Positions 6,164 through 13,292 of a stretch of 13,299 bases of DNA are shown in pieces. Where the stretch lies: positions 1 to 13,299 of the forward strand of contig JAUWXJ010000041.1 of assembly GCA_030616425.1 (NCBI GenBank). Direction: 5' to 3'. A program made the position numbers and the translations under genes. Below the pieces are notes generated by a model. It was not told the DNA's origin. It saw only the letters and a program-made list of their open reading frames with translations, and did not search any database. Source of the stretch: Desulfobacterales bacterium. Lineage in GTDB: Bacteria > Desulfobacterota > Desulfobacteria > Desulfobacterales > C00003060. Each line of letters begins with the position of its first letter. Within the stretch, counting starts at the first letter, position 1.

Positions 6164-6189
6164 GCCAACCGTTTTGGGGTTGGCTTTTT
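6164..6189 (+). terminator. Plus-strand intrinsic terminator-like hairpin
   Basis: GCCAACC (6164-6170), loop GTTTTGG, GGTTGGC (6178-6184), then TTTTT (6185-6189): a perfect 7-bp GC-rich stem followed by a T-run on the plus strand. All genes in the window are on the minus strand, on which it would be only a hairpin in the nif3 leader. It may stop antisense transcription heading toward the tRNA and rpoD region. Confidence 0.6.
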
Positions 6190-6243
6190 AAGATAACGCC
6201 TGTGGAATGTGCTACTATACCGCCTACACATATTCTTTTTCCA

Positions 6244-6319
6244 TGGTGGGCCCACCTGGGTTCGAACCAGGGACCTACCGGTTATGAGCCGGTGGCTCTT
6301 CCAGCTGAGCTATGGGCCC
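6244..6319 (-). tRNA. tRNA-Met (anticodon CAT)
   Basis: 76-nt cloverleaf including an encoded CCA (6246 down to 6244). The acceptor stem GGGCCCA pairs with TGGGCCC, the D-arm has AGCTCAGCTGG, the anticodon stem CCGG brackets CTCATAA with CAT at 6286-6284, and the T-arm has GGTTCGAACC. The first base pair G1-C72 rules out initiator tRNA. A CAT anticodon can also belong to the tRNA-Ile2 that is modified to read ATA; elongator Met is my first choice but the identity is not certain. It lies between rpoD and nif3 with its own promoter upstream. Confidence 0.93.
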
Positions 6320-6339
6320 GAAAAACCGGGTTGTGCCAA

Positions 6340-6368
6340 TCTGTAGGCTACAACACCCTTCTTGTCAA
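6340..6368 (-). promoter_or_regulatory. Promoter of the tRNA-Met transcript
   Basis: On the minus strand TTGACA (6368 down to 6363), a 17-nt spacer, then TACAGA (6345 down to 6340); the predicted start near 6333 is about 14 nt before the tRNA 5' end. The -35 box is perfect, the -10 box only fair. It would drive the tRNA and perhaps nif3 behind it. Confidence 0.6.
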
Positions 6369-6458
6369 GAAAATTGAACCTAGCTTAGTCTGCTTGGCAA
6401 CTACAACCGACTAGGTCTCAGTCTTTCCAGTTTCAGACCCTGATTTGCAAGAATCGTA

Positions 6459-8198
6459 TCAAATCTCCAAGAAAGCCTTTAGCTTGCGGCTCCTCGTAGG
6501 ATGGCGCAGCTTCCTTAAAGCCTTTGCCTCGATCTGCCTGATCCGTTCTCTGGTCACCGTAAAGTCTTTCCCCACCTCTTCAAGAGTGTGGTCTGACTTT
6601 TCTCCAATCCCGAACCGCATCCGCAGGACCTTCTCTTCACGGGGTGTCAGAGTTGCAAGCACCTTCCGGGTTTGCTCGGCCAGGTTCAGATTTATGGCAG
6701 CCTCAGAAGGCGACATGAACTTCTTGTCCTCTATAAAGTCCCCGAGATGACTGTCCTCTTCCTCTCCAATGGGTGTTTCCAAAGATATAGGCTCTTTGGC
6801 AATCTTCAAGACCTTGCGCACCTTTTCCAAGGGAAACTCCATTTTTCCAGCGATTTCCTCTGGTGTCGGCTCCCGGCCCAACTCCTGGACCAAATAACGA
6901 GAGGTTCTAATCAGCTTATTGATCGTCTCGATCATGTGTACCGGGATCCGGATAGTTCGGGCCTGATCGGCAATAGCCCTGGTGATGGCCTGTCTGATCC
7001 ACCACGTGGCATATGTACTAAACTTATAGCCTCTGCGGTATTCAAACTTATCTACCGCCTTCATAAGGCCGATGTTTCCTTCCTGAATCAGGTCGAGGAA
7101 CTGAAGGCCCCTATTAGTATACTTCTTTGCAATGCTAACCACCAGCCTCAAATTGGCATTGATCATTTTTCCTTTGGCAATTCTGGTATTGAAGTAACCC
7201 CGTCCAATTCTGGACAATACACGCTTCAGTCCTTGACTAGTCGTTCTTAGCTGAAGCTCTTTTTCATGAATGGTCTCTATTATCTGGCCAGCGCGTCTGA
7301 CGATGGCTGTGATCTCCTTCTTTTTCAGCTTAAGCTGCTTCGACAAACTTGCGATAAATTTTGTTCTCCCCTTACAACCCTCGCGCAGCTCGGTCACCGT
7401 GACCCCTAACCGTGAAGCACATTGTGCAAACTCCTGTTCCAGGCTCTCAAACTGAGCGATATGGGTTTCAATCGCATCTACTATAAAGCTAATGAATCTT
7501 GCATCCAATCTCCAATCCTGGATGCATTCAAAGATCCCATAACTGTTCCGATTTATGCCGCGCATCATCCTTCGACGGCCAGCAGAATCCATCTTGTTGG
7601 AGAACAGGGCATCTCGAAAATTTGTATTCTCCCGGTGAATTTTTTTGATGACGTCAATAATCTTGCAAATTTTTTCCGCATGTACCGACTCTTCGATAAA
7701 GGCCTCGATCTCATCCACGTCCCGCAAAACATCCCTTAGGCGAATCTCGCCTTTGGAAAGGGGAGCACTGAGGCTGATAATCTTCTCCACCCCCACTGTA
7801 CACTGAACAAGGGCCTTCAATACTTCCTGCTCCCCCGCCTCTACCTGCTTGGCAATCTCCACCTCGTCCTCTCGACTCAGTAAAGATACCAATCCCATCT
7901 CACGGAGATACATCTTAACAGGATCAGTGACCCTGCCGAACACATCTCGCTCCGCAGGACCAGCCGCTGCCTTCTTCTTTGGGCCTTTCTTGGCAACACG
8001 TGGCTTAAATAGCTTGATCTTGTTCCCGTCGATCACCTCGATATCAAGTTCATCAAAAACCATTATCATCTCATCGATTTGATCCGGGGAAACTCTTCCT
8101 TTCGGCAGGGCATCGTTGAGCTCTTCGTACGTAAGGTACCCCTTCTTTTTCCCTCTGGTTATCAACCGTTTTAAATTTTCCGCTTTGGTCTTAGCCAT
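6459..8198 (-). CDS. rpoD: RNA polymerase primary sigma factor (sigma-70, RpoD)
   Basis: 579 residues, the housekeeping sigma factor that directs RNA polymerase to -35/-10 promoters. Region 1.1 occupies about residues 1-70 (LKRLITRGKKKGYLTYEELN). Region 1.2 follows (DPVKMYLREMGLVSLLSRE, about 92-110), then a long non-conserved region to about 330. Region 2 (about 345-422) includes NLRLVVSIAKKY, DLIQEGNIGLMKAVDKFEYR and the -10 recognition segment YATWWIRQAITRAI. The end holds region 4 with the helix-turn-helix TLEEVGKDFTVTRERIRQIE (538-557) that reads the -35 box. The ATG at 8196-8198 has GGAGA 6 nt upstream and gives MAKTKAENLK; an upstream ATG at 8234 would overlap the end of dnaG and lacks support. 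It is 32 bp downstream of dnaG, so probably cotranscribed. Confidence 0.98.
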   Translation of the reverse strand: MAKTKAENLKRLITRGKKKGYLTYEELNDALPKGRVSPDQIDEMIMVFDELDIEVIDGNKIKLFKPRVAKKGPKKKAAAGPAERDVFGRVTDPVKMYLREMGLVSLLSREDEVEIAKQVEAGEQEVLKALVQCTVGVEKIISLSAPLSKGEIRLRDVLRDVDEIEAFIEESVHAEKICKIIDVIKKIHRENTNFRDALFSNKMDSAGRRRMMRGINRNSYGIFECIQDWRLDARFISFIVDAIETHIAQFESLEQEFAQCASRLGVTVTELREGCKGRTKFIASLSKQLKLKKKEITAIVRRAGQIIETIHEKELQLRTTSQGLKRVLSRIGRGYFNTRIAKGKMINANLRLVVSIAKKYTNRGLQFLDLIQEGNIGLMKAVDKFEYRRGYKFSTYATWWIRQAITRAIADQARTIRIPVHMIETINKLIRTSRYLVQELGREPTPEEIAGKMEFPLEKVRKVLKIAKEPISLETPIGEEEDSHLGDFIEDKKFMSPSEAAINLNLAEQTRKVLATLTPREEKVLRMRFGIGEKSDHTLEEVGKDFTVTRERIRQIEAKALRKLRHPTRSRKLKAFLEI

Positions 8199-8230
8199 AA
8201 GAATCTCCAAACCTAGTAGAAAAATTGTTA

Positions 8231-9982
8231 TCAAAGGGCTTCTAAGTGTTGTTCAGCCCACTTTTGTTTCTCGGCAAGGAGTTGATTCAACAACTTCTGG
8301 TCGTTGGTCTTTTCTGCCTCTTTGATCTTTCTTGAAAGCAGCCTAATCTGCCGCTTTCTGAGGTGGGCTTGATACTGCCTCACAATCTTGTGACGGCTGT
8401 CACGATCCGCCTCGATCTCCTCCATTGACAGGGAAGATATCAAGCTCTTGACCTGGACGTCATCAGTCTGTGCAATAAGATCAGCCCCTGTTACCGGTCG
8501 GCCCGAACTCGATCTTTCCAGGATCATGCGCCCTAATTTCTTAAGTTCCTCTGTTTCAAAACCCTCTACGATTTCTTCGGAATCTAAACTCGACAAGGCT
8601 TCTGGGTATTGCAGCATGATTGCAACAAGGGCCTCTTCAAGTTTTGAGCCGTGCCGTGGCTTTGGTAAAGAGACCGTCTTTTTTCCCTTTGTTGCTGAGG
8701 CCCTGACCTGTTCCAAGATGGCTGACTCATCAATGTCCAGGCGTTCGGCCAAATCCCTTATGTAAATCGAACGGCTCACCCCATCGAGTAAAGAGCTGAG
8801 CGGACCCTTCAATGTTTCAATAATACGCACCTTTCCTTCGAGCGTGAGGCCATGCTTCTTGATAGCCGACACTATAAGGAACGGCATGACACCTAATGCC
8901 GTTTCGGCTGCTTTGAGAAACCCATTCGCACCAACTGCAAAGACATAAGAATCTGGATCCTTTCCCTCGGGAAGAATCAATACGCGAGGATCAACCTTCT
9001 CTTCCAAAAACAATGGCAGACTACGTTCAGCAGCTTTTATGCCGGCTTCATCTGAATCAAAAACAAGGACCATTTCCTTGGCATAGCCCTTCACGATGCG
9101 CACATGTTGTCGCGTCAAAGCGGTTCCAAGTGTTGCTACCACATTTTTTATGCCGTGGCAGTGCAAGGCGAGCAAATCAAAATAGCCTTCTACGATAAAG
9201 GCTGTCCCGCTCTGGCGACAGGCATCTTTGGCAACATGCAACCCGTACAACGTTCGACTCTTGTGATAAACCGGTGTATCAGGCGAATTAAGATACTTGG
9301 GGAGGCTATCGTCCAGGCTCCGGCCGCCAAACCCGACTACACTTTTATGAATGTCAACAATAGGAAATATGACCCGGTCACGGAACCGATCATAGTGTCT
9401 CCCCTTCTTGGCAACCACCAGTCCTCCTTTTTGAAGATCATCAAGTGGCACCCCTCTTCTGGAAAAGTATTGTGTTAGACCGGTCCACGACTGCAATGCA
9501 TATCCCAGCATAAAGCGATCTGTGACTTCCTGCGTCATCTGCCGCTTGTCCAAATAATCCCTTGCGCGTTTGCCTGAAGATGAGCTGGACAATATTCCCT
9601 TGAAATATTCAGCAGCCTCTTGGTTAATCTTGAGCAACCTTTCCTTTTCTTCTAACTCTTTCCTTTGAGTCGGCGAAATCTTCTGGGCCGGTACCTCAAT
9701 ACCGTATCTTTGTCCCAGAAACCGTACAGCCTCTGGGAAGCTCATATTATTGTATTGCATTAGGAAACTAAAAATGTTGCCGCCCTGCGCACACCCAAAA
9801 CAGTGAAATATCTGCTTCTCCTCACTCACTGTAAAAGAGGGTTTTTTCTCCGCATGAAACGGACATAACCCCATGAAATTCTTGCCGGTCTTCTTAAGGG
9901 CCACAAATTCTGAAATAATATCGACTATGTTAGCTGTGTCTCGAATATGTACAACTATATCTTCGGGTATGAAACCAGCCAA
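8231..9982 (-). CDS. dnaG: DNA primase (DnaG)
   Basis: 583 residues; makes the RNA primers for chromosome replication at the fork, working with DnaB helicase. The N-terminal zinc-binding domain shows Cys40-Pro-Phe-His43 (CPFHAEKKPSF) and Cys61-X2-Cys64 (CFGC). The catalytic core has the substrate-binding RDRVIFPI (201-208) and a Toprim fold with Glu265 (VEGYFD), TLGTALT (284-290) and Asp309/Asp311 (FDSDEAG). The C-terminal region (about 445-583) matches a helicase-interaction domain by position. The start is TTG at 9980-9982 (MAGFIPEDIV): no ATG or GTG lies in frame nearby, and GGAGG is 10 nt upstream, longer than ideal. A weak start is plausible, since primase is needed in small amounts while rpoD behind it is needed in bulk. 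It follows yqeY, separated by a fold-back heptamer repeat. Confidence 0.97.
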   Translation of the reverse strand: MAGFIPEDIVVHIRDTANIVDIISEFVALKKTGKNFMGLCPFHAEKKPSFTVSEEKQIFHCFGCAQGGNIFSFLMQYNNMSFPEAVRFLGQRYGIEVPAQKISPTQRKELEEKERLLKINQEAAEYFKGILSSSSSGKRARDYLDKRQMTQEVTDRFMLGYALQSWTGLTQYFSRRGVPLDDLQKGGLVVAKKGRHYDRFRDRVIFPIVDIHKSVVGFGGRSLDDSLPKYLNSPDTPVYHKSRTLYGLHVAKDACRQSGTAFIVEGYFDLLALHCHGIKNVVATLGTALTRQHVRIVKGYAKEMVLVFDSDEAGIKAAERSLPLFLEEKVDPRVLILPEGKDPDSYVFAVGANGFLKAAETALGVMPFLIVSAIKKHGLTLEGKVRIIETLKGPLSSLLDGVSRSIYIRDLAERLDIDESAILEQVRASATKGKKTVSLPKPRHGSKLEEALVAIMLQYPEALSSLDSEEIVEGFETEELKKLGRMILERSSSGRPVTGADLIAQTDDVQVKSLISSLSMEEIEADRDSRHKIVRQYQAHLRKRQIRLLSRKIKEAEKTNDQKLLNQLLAEKQKWAEQHLEAL

Positions 9983-10002
9983 AATATTCAGTCCTCCGGA
10001 AC

Positions 10003-10061
10003 AGTTGAGTGGTCGAATGATTAAGTGGTTGAGTTGTGCAAAATCACTTAACTACTCAACT
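10003..10061. repeat. Nested inverted repeat between yqeY and dnaG
   Basis: AGTTGAGTGGT (10003-10013) pairs with ACTACTCAACT (10051-10061), 10 of 11 positions. Inside it TTAAGTGGTT (10021-10030) pairs with AATCACTTAA (10042-10051), 9 of 10. The words TTGAGTGG, TTAAGTGG and TTGAGTTG are variants of one short unit. It covers the stop codon and last residues of yqeY and fills the space before the dnaG ribosome site; a hairpin here could tune dnaG expression. Confidence 0.7.
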
Positions 10062-10494
10062 GACTTCTTACGATTTCACTTACGAGCTTGCCATCGGCTG
10101 AGCCTGCCAGCTCGGCCATAAGTTTCTTCATCACCCCGCCTATATCTCTCATGTCTTTGGCGTCGAGCTCTTTAATAACCTGGCTGACTATCTTGGCAAT
10201 CGCTTCTTCAGAGAGTTGCTCAGGCATGAACGACATCAATATGGCCAGTTCCTGCTCTTCTTTTTTGACAAGATCTTCTCGACCACCCTCTTTATAGTGC
10301 CGAATGGACTCCTTATGCTGCTTGACCTGTCTGCGTATGACCGACAGGATCTCCTTGTCCTCAAGCTCAGCCTGAAGATCGACCTCCCGATTCTTGATAC
10401 CGGCCCGCAACATACGCATCGTATTGATCCGGACAACATCCTTTGCCTTTGTTGCCGCAATCAGCTGCTGTGAGATACTTTCTTTTAAGGACAT
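10048..10494 (-). CDS. yqeY: GatB/YqeY domain protein
   Basis: 148 residues, the usual size for the YqeY family, related to the tail domain of the amidotransferase subunit GatB, which in GatB helps bind tRNA. The function of the free-standing protein is not established. Recognisable features are MSLKESISQQLIAATKAKD with NTMRMLRAGIKNREVD at the start. In the middle come IRRQVKQHKESI and YKEGGREDLVKKEEQELAIL, then FMPEQLSEEAI, and near the end GGVMKKLM and ADGKLVSEIV. The ATG at 10492-10494 has only a modest GAGAG site directly upstream. The final residues (QLSS) are encoded within the adjacent heptamer-type inverted repeat. In many Desulfobacterota rpsU precedes yqeY-dnaG-rpoD; here there is no rpsU within the 476 bp before hisA. 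Confidence 0.92.
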   Translation of the reverse strand: MSLKESISQQLIAATKAKDVVRINTMRMLRAGIKNREVDLQAELEDKEILSVIRRQVKQHKESIRHYKEGGREDLVKKEEQELAILMSFMPEQLSEEAIAKIVSQVIKELDAKDMRDIGGVMKKLMAELAGSADGKLVSEIVRSQLSS

Positions 10495-10970
10495 CTCTCT
10501 AGTCTGTTAGTGACAATCAAGTAGGTACTAATGAGGTTAAAACGCACCCGACATAGGGCCGGATTCCCTGAAGCCGTATTGCAGCATCTTTCCGATGATT
10601 CTTGGCGAAGCGACGGACAGCGACCTGAACTGTTTGATCCCGCGGAGCGTGAGAGTTTTGGCGCAAAGCTTCACTCCGTGTCAGGGTACCCGGAGCAAGC
10701 CTTAGAAGCATCCAAATAGGCTGCACCCGGACGAAGGGAACTTAACCTGTGTCGGATAATTAACGTACTTCTTAGTACTGTAGTTGGCATAAAACCAAGT
10801 TGGTAGAAACAGTATGTAAGGTCAACCGTATTGGCGCTTGGTTTGTGCAAACGGTGCACCAAGTGCAAAAGGATAGGAGGCGTTTGGATAATCTGCTCCA
10901 CAAAGGGGTTTATTTATAATGCAGGTTGTTTTTTTCAAATTTTCTATGATAATAATCTCGCGAAAGCATG
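10495..10970. other. 476-bp gap between yqeY and hisA with a repeat remnant
   Basis: No protein gene I can support on either strand; short open frames here have no family features. It contains the repeat remnant at 10596-10680 and a small hairpin GTACT/AGTAC at 10765-10778. The A/T-rich part beside hisA (10905-10970) has no clear terminator hairpin. A promoter for the yqeY-dnaG-rpoD operon should lie in the left part, but I see no convincing -35/-10 pair. Confidence 0.5.
10596..10680. repeat. Repeat related to the core of the 874-1150 element
   Basis: AACTGTTTGA (10628-10637) and, 23 bp later, GCGCAAAGCTTCACTCCGTG (10661-10680) match 992-1001 and 1021-1040, the second with 19 of 20 identities. 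GAGTTT precedes the second block in both. In addition TGATTCTTGGCG, near the left end of this copy, occurs inverted at about 978-989. The CTAGTGT-type ends of the MITE are absent here, so this is either a decayed copy or a separate module that the MITE picked up. Confidence 0.65.
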
Positions 10971-11723
10971 TCAAGAAAAAAGTTGCCCTCCCGACTCTTC
11001 ACCACGCACCACCTCCAAGGCTTGCCCCAGGTTCAGTGTACCCTCATATAGCGCCCTCCCCGTTATTATCCCTACCACCCCAAGAGGCGCCAGCGCTGCA
11101 AGGGCCCTTATATCATTGACATCGGCAACGCCTCCTGAGGCAATAATCGGCGTCGACACAGATTCGGCTATCCGTTTTGTCTCTTCGATATTGGGACCGG
11201 TCTGCATGCCATCTTTGTGGATATCCGTAAAGACAATGCCTGCAAGCTCGTGTCCCTCAAAACCCTTGGCCACCTCAATAGCCCGCTGCTGGGTCGTGTG
11301 GGTCCATCCCTCTATGGCCACCATTCCATTGCGGGCGTCAATCCCTACCAAAATCTTGCCTGGAAAGGCCTGGCATACTTGCTCAACCAGGCTGGGATTT
11401 CTAATCGCCTCAGTCCCAAGAATGACCCTGCTCACCCCCAAGTCAAGAAACATGGAAACTGTTTCCATGTTTCGTATCCCGCCACCAAGCTGCACGGGTA
11501 TATGAACCTTGTCCAAGATACGTTCAATGGCCTCGACGTTCTGGGGGCTCTTCTTGAACGCACCATCCAGATCCACCACATGGAGCAGTTCAGCCCCTTC
11601 TGCCTCCCATCTTGCTGCCATTGCAGAGGGGTCATCAGAGAATATTGTCTCGGAGTCTTCGCGCCCCTGAAGGAGCCGGACACAGCGGCCCCTTTTTATG
11701 TCAACTGCTGGGATGATGAGCAT
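10971..11723 (-). CDS. hisA: ProFAR isomerase (HisA), histidine biosynthesis
   Basis: 250 residues, normal for HisA. It opens the aminoaldose ring of ProFAR by an Amadori rearrangement to PRFAR, the fourth step of histidine synthesis. It is a TIM barrel with catalytic Asp8 (MLIIPAVDIKRGRCVRL) and Asp129 (LVGIDARNG). Phosphate-binding glycine motifs are QLGGGIRN (78-85) and IIASGGVADVND (193-204); VVDLDGA (49-55) and FTDIHKDGM (165-173) are further family marks. HisA rather than HisF fits the DIKRGRCVRL start and VVDLDGAF. The ATG at 11721-11723 has AGGA about 10 nt upstream. It lies 31 bp after the lipoprotein gene and probably shares a transcript with hisB. hisH and hisF are not next to it, so the his pathway is split in this genome. 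Confidence 0.96.
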   Translation of the reverse strand: MLIIPAVDIKRGRCVRLLQGREDSETIFSDDPSAMAARWEAEGAELLHVVDLDGAFKKSPQNVEAIERILDKVHIPVQLGGGIRNMETVSMFLDLGVSRVILGTEAIRNPSLVEQVCQAFPGKILVGIDARNGMVAIEGWTHTTQQRAIEVAKGFEGHELAGIVFTDIHKDGMQTGPNIEETKRIAESVSTPIIASGGVADVNDIRALAALAPLGVVGIITGRALYEGTLNLGQALEVVRGEESGGQLFS

Positions 11724-11754
11724 TTGAGGGTTTTCCTGAGAAGCAGATCACGAC

Positions 11755-12492
11755 TCAAGGGACAGGAAAGGTGGCCAGAACCTTATCCAATCCAATCCTG
11801 GCCAGTTTTTCGGCCGTAAGCCAGGCCCACCCACCTCTGATAAATGTAGAAAGCTTAAAAAGGTTCTCGCTAAGAGATTGCTGTGTTTCATCAAAATGGC
11901 CGACCCATATCAGGCGGCCGTCAGCCACTCGGATAAGATGAATACCAAAGGCCACAGAAGCTGGCGTGTCCACTGAGAACCGCGTTCCGATACGTTGTCT
12001 GAAACGGTAGATGGTCCCACTCACAACAGCATCTGCCTTTAGCCTCCGTCCCGTCTCCAGCACAATGTCTCGTTCGGACAGATGGAGAGACTCGGAAAGG
12101 ATCTTGGACCGGACCCCTTCACCTGCTCCTGGAGAAAGCAGCGTGTATGTGGTCTGAGCCTTTATAAAGGTCAATAATTGCTCGGTAAAATAGCTCTCGA
12201 TTCCCGGGGTAACAGACCCGGCCACAAAGACAGTACCACACACGGAACAGCGAACGGTGGAGCCGACCTCGTATCGGTCAGCGGCGTTATTGAAGGGCAC
12301 AACAAGGACTGTTTTGATATTCAAGACCGGGGATGGCTCGGCAGTGGGCGGCTGCCCGCGGGGAGCACATGCCAGCAGACACAGGCTCACAACTGTCAAA
12401 ATGAGCAAGATAGATATCGGGAAATACGGATTGCGGCCCGCCCTGGTGCGGACTGGGCCAGGGATCGTGGATTGGGAATTGTGCCTATACAT
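11755..12492 (-). CDS. Predicted lipoprotein of unknown function between hisB and hisA
   Basis: 245 residues, not recognised as a named family. A hydrophobic segment (PISILLILTVVSLCLLAC, residues 25-42) ends in a lipobox LLAC with the lipidated Cys42, so it should be exported and anchored to a membrane. The mature part starts with a Pro-rich linker, then TVLVVPFNNAADRYEVG and a CSVCG pair (Cys82, Cys85). The C-terminal half has ADAVVSGTIYRFRQRIGTRF, a layout reminiscent of CsgG/LpoB-like envelope lipoproteins (speculative). Residues 10-21 (IPGPVRTRAGRN) are the translated 36-bp repeat and supply the only positive charges before the hydrophobic core. A TTG downstream would leave a 13-residue signal without charge, so the start at 12490-12492, or one within the repeat, is more likely, though no good ribosome site is visible. 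It has no evident link to histidine synthesis. Confidence 0.85.
   Translation of the reverse strand: MYRHNSQSTIPGPVRTRAGRNPYFPISILLILTVVSLCLLACAPRGQPPTAEPSPVLNIKTVLVVPFNNAADRYEVGSTVRCSVCGTVFVAGSVTPGIESYFTEQLLTFIKAQTTYTLLSPGAGEGVRSKILSESLHLSERDIVLETGRRLKADAVVSGTIYRFRQRIGTRFSVDTPASVAFGIHLIRVADGRLIWVGHFDETQQSLSENLFKLSTFIRGGWAWLTAEKLARIGLDKVLATFPVP
12430..12482 (-). repeat. 36-bp REP-like repeat, copy 2, with heptamer tail (lipoprotein 5' end)
   Basis: 12430-12465 is identical to 1939-1974. It is followed in 7-bp phase by GGATCGT (12462), GGATTGG (12469) and GAATTGT (12476), variants of the GGATTGC units beside copy 1. Orientation and reading frame relative to the downstream gene are the same as in ispD, so both proteins contain IPGPVRTRAGRN. 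Confidence 0.85.
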
Positions 12493-12561
12493 GATTTTCA
12501 GCTTAAATTAAACTGGCCTCGTTGAGCAAGATCGCCCCAACACTCCATCATTCCATAGGTT

Positions 12562-13167
12562 TTACAGGATCCCCTTTGTAGAACGGACCTCGGTAATCCT
12601 CTTGTCCAGCGTAGTGGCCTCATCGAGTGCCTGGCCAAGGGCCTTAAACATGGCCTCTATCATATGGTGCGTATTCTCGCCGTACATGAGGTTGATGTGA
12701 AGTGTAGCGCCGCTTCGGTTAACAAAGGCCCTGAAAAATTCTCGAACGAGTTGTGCATCAAAACGCCCGGTAGTTTCGCGTTTCAGGTTAACATGATAAA
12801 CAAGAAAAGGCCTGTTTGAAAAATCGATCACAGCGGAGGCCAAGGCCTCATCCATCGGAACCAGGCCCCTGCCGTACCGTTTTATTCCCTTTCTGTTCCC
12901 TAACGCCTTGTCAAAGGCTTCGCCCAGTACTATCCCCACGTCTTCGACAGTGTGATGATCGTCTACCTCAATATCTCCCTTTGCATCCAGGGTGAGATCA
13001 AAAAACCCGTGGGCAGCCATCAAGGTGAGCATATGGTCCATGAACGGGATGCCTGTTGTAATGGCAGACTTGCCCTTCCCTTCTATAGTCAATTTCAGCT
13101 TAATGTCTGTTTCCTTGGTGGTGCGTGTAACCTTGGCAGAGCGCTTATTGGTCTTTTTCCGAGCCAT
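12562..13167 (-). CDS. hisB: Imidazoleglycerol-phosphate dehydratase (HisB)
   Basis: 201 residues, the monofunctional form without the phosphatase domain found in enterobacteria. It removes water from imidazole glycerol phosphate to give imidazole acetol phosphate, the sixth step of histidine synthesis; the family is a Mn-dependent 24-mer. The metal-binding motifs are complete: FMDHML (42-47), EVDDHHTVEDVGI (67-79), PMDEALA (104-110) and GENTHHMIEAMFKA (163-176). The ATG at 13165-13167 has GGGAAG 5 nt upstream and is the expected start, with a lysine-rich N-terminal extension of about 12 residues. It lies about 50 bp after tRNA-Ala, and 70 bp before the lipoprotein gene with hisA behind it. 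Another his gene may lie outside the window upstream of the tRNA. Confidence 0.97.
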   Translation of the reverse strand: MARKKTNKRSAKVTRTTKETDIKLKLTIEGKGKSAITTGIPFMDHMLTLMAAHGFFDLTLDAKGDIEVDDHHTVEDVGIVLGEAFDKALGNRKGIKRYGRGLVPMDEALASAVIDFSNRPFLVYHVNLKRETTGRFDAQLVREFFRAFVNRSGATLHINLMYGENTHHMIEAMFKALGQALDEATTLDKRITEVRSTKGIL

Positions 13168-13216
13168 TTTCTTCCCGATTCTGTGATGGATGATTATTGG
13201 TTATGCTGCAATAAAG

Positions 13217-13292
13217 TGGTGGAGATGAGGGGATTTGAACCCCTGACCTGTACGTTGCGAACGTACCGCTCTCCCGGCTGAGCTACATCCCC
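13217..13292 (-). tRNA. tRNA-Ala (anticodon CGC)
   Basis: 76 nt with encoded CCA (13219 down to 13217). The acceptor stem GGGGATG pairs with CATCTCC and includes the G3-U70 wobble pair that defines alanine identity. The anticodon stem GTACG/CGTAC encloses TTCGCAA with anticodon CGC at 13259-13257, reading GCG codons. The T-arm is GGGGTTCAAATCCCC. The promoter must lie beyond the right edge; hisB follows about 50 bp downstream and could be read from the same transcript. Confidence 0.96.

Noticed and set aside
8199..8234. rpoD start at the upstream ATG
   Set aside because: It would overlap the dnaG stop and lacks a ribosome site; the ATG at 8198 has GGAGA at good spacing and gives the normal sigma-70 start.
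10517..10901. Small open frames on both strands in the yqeY-hisA gap
   Set aside because: Several frames overlap one another on both strands across repeat sequence, none has a ribosome site with family motifs, and none resembles rpsU.
12952..13281. Plus-strand open frame of 109 residues
   Set aside because: It is antisense to hisB and runs into tRNA-Ala; its C-terminal residues are just the complement of the tRNA.
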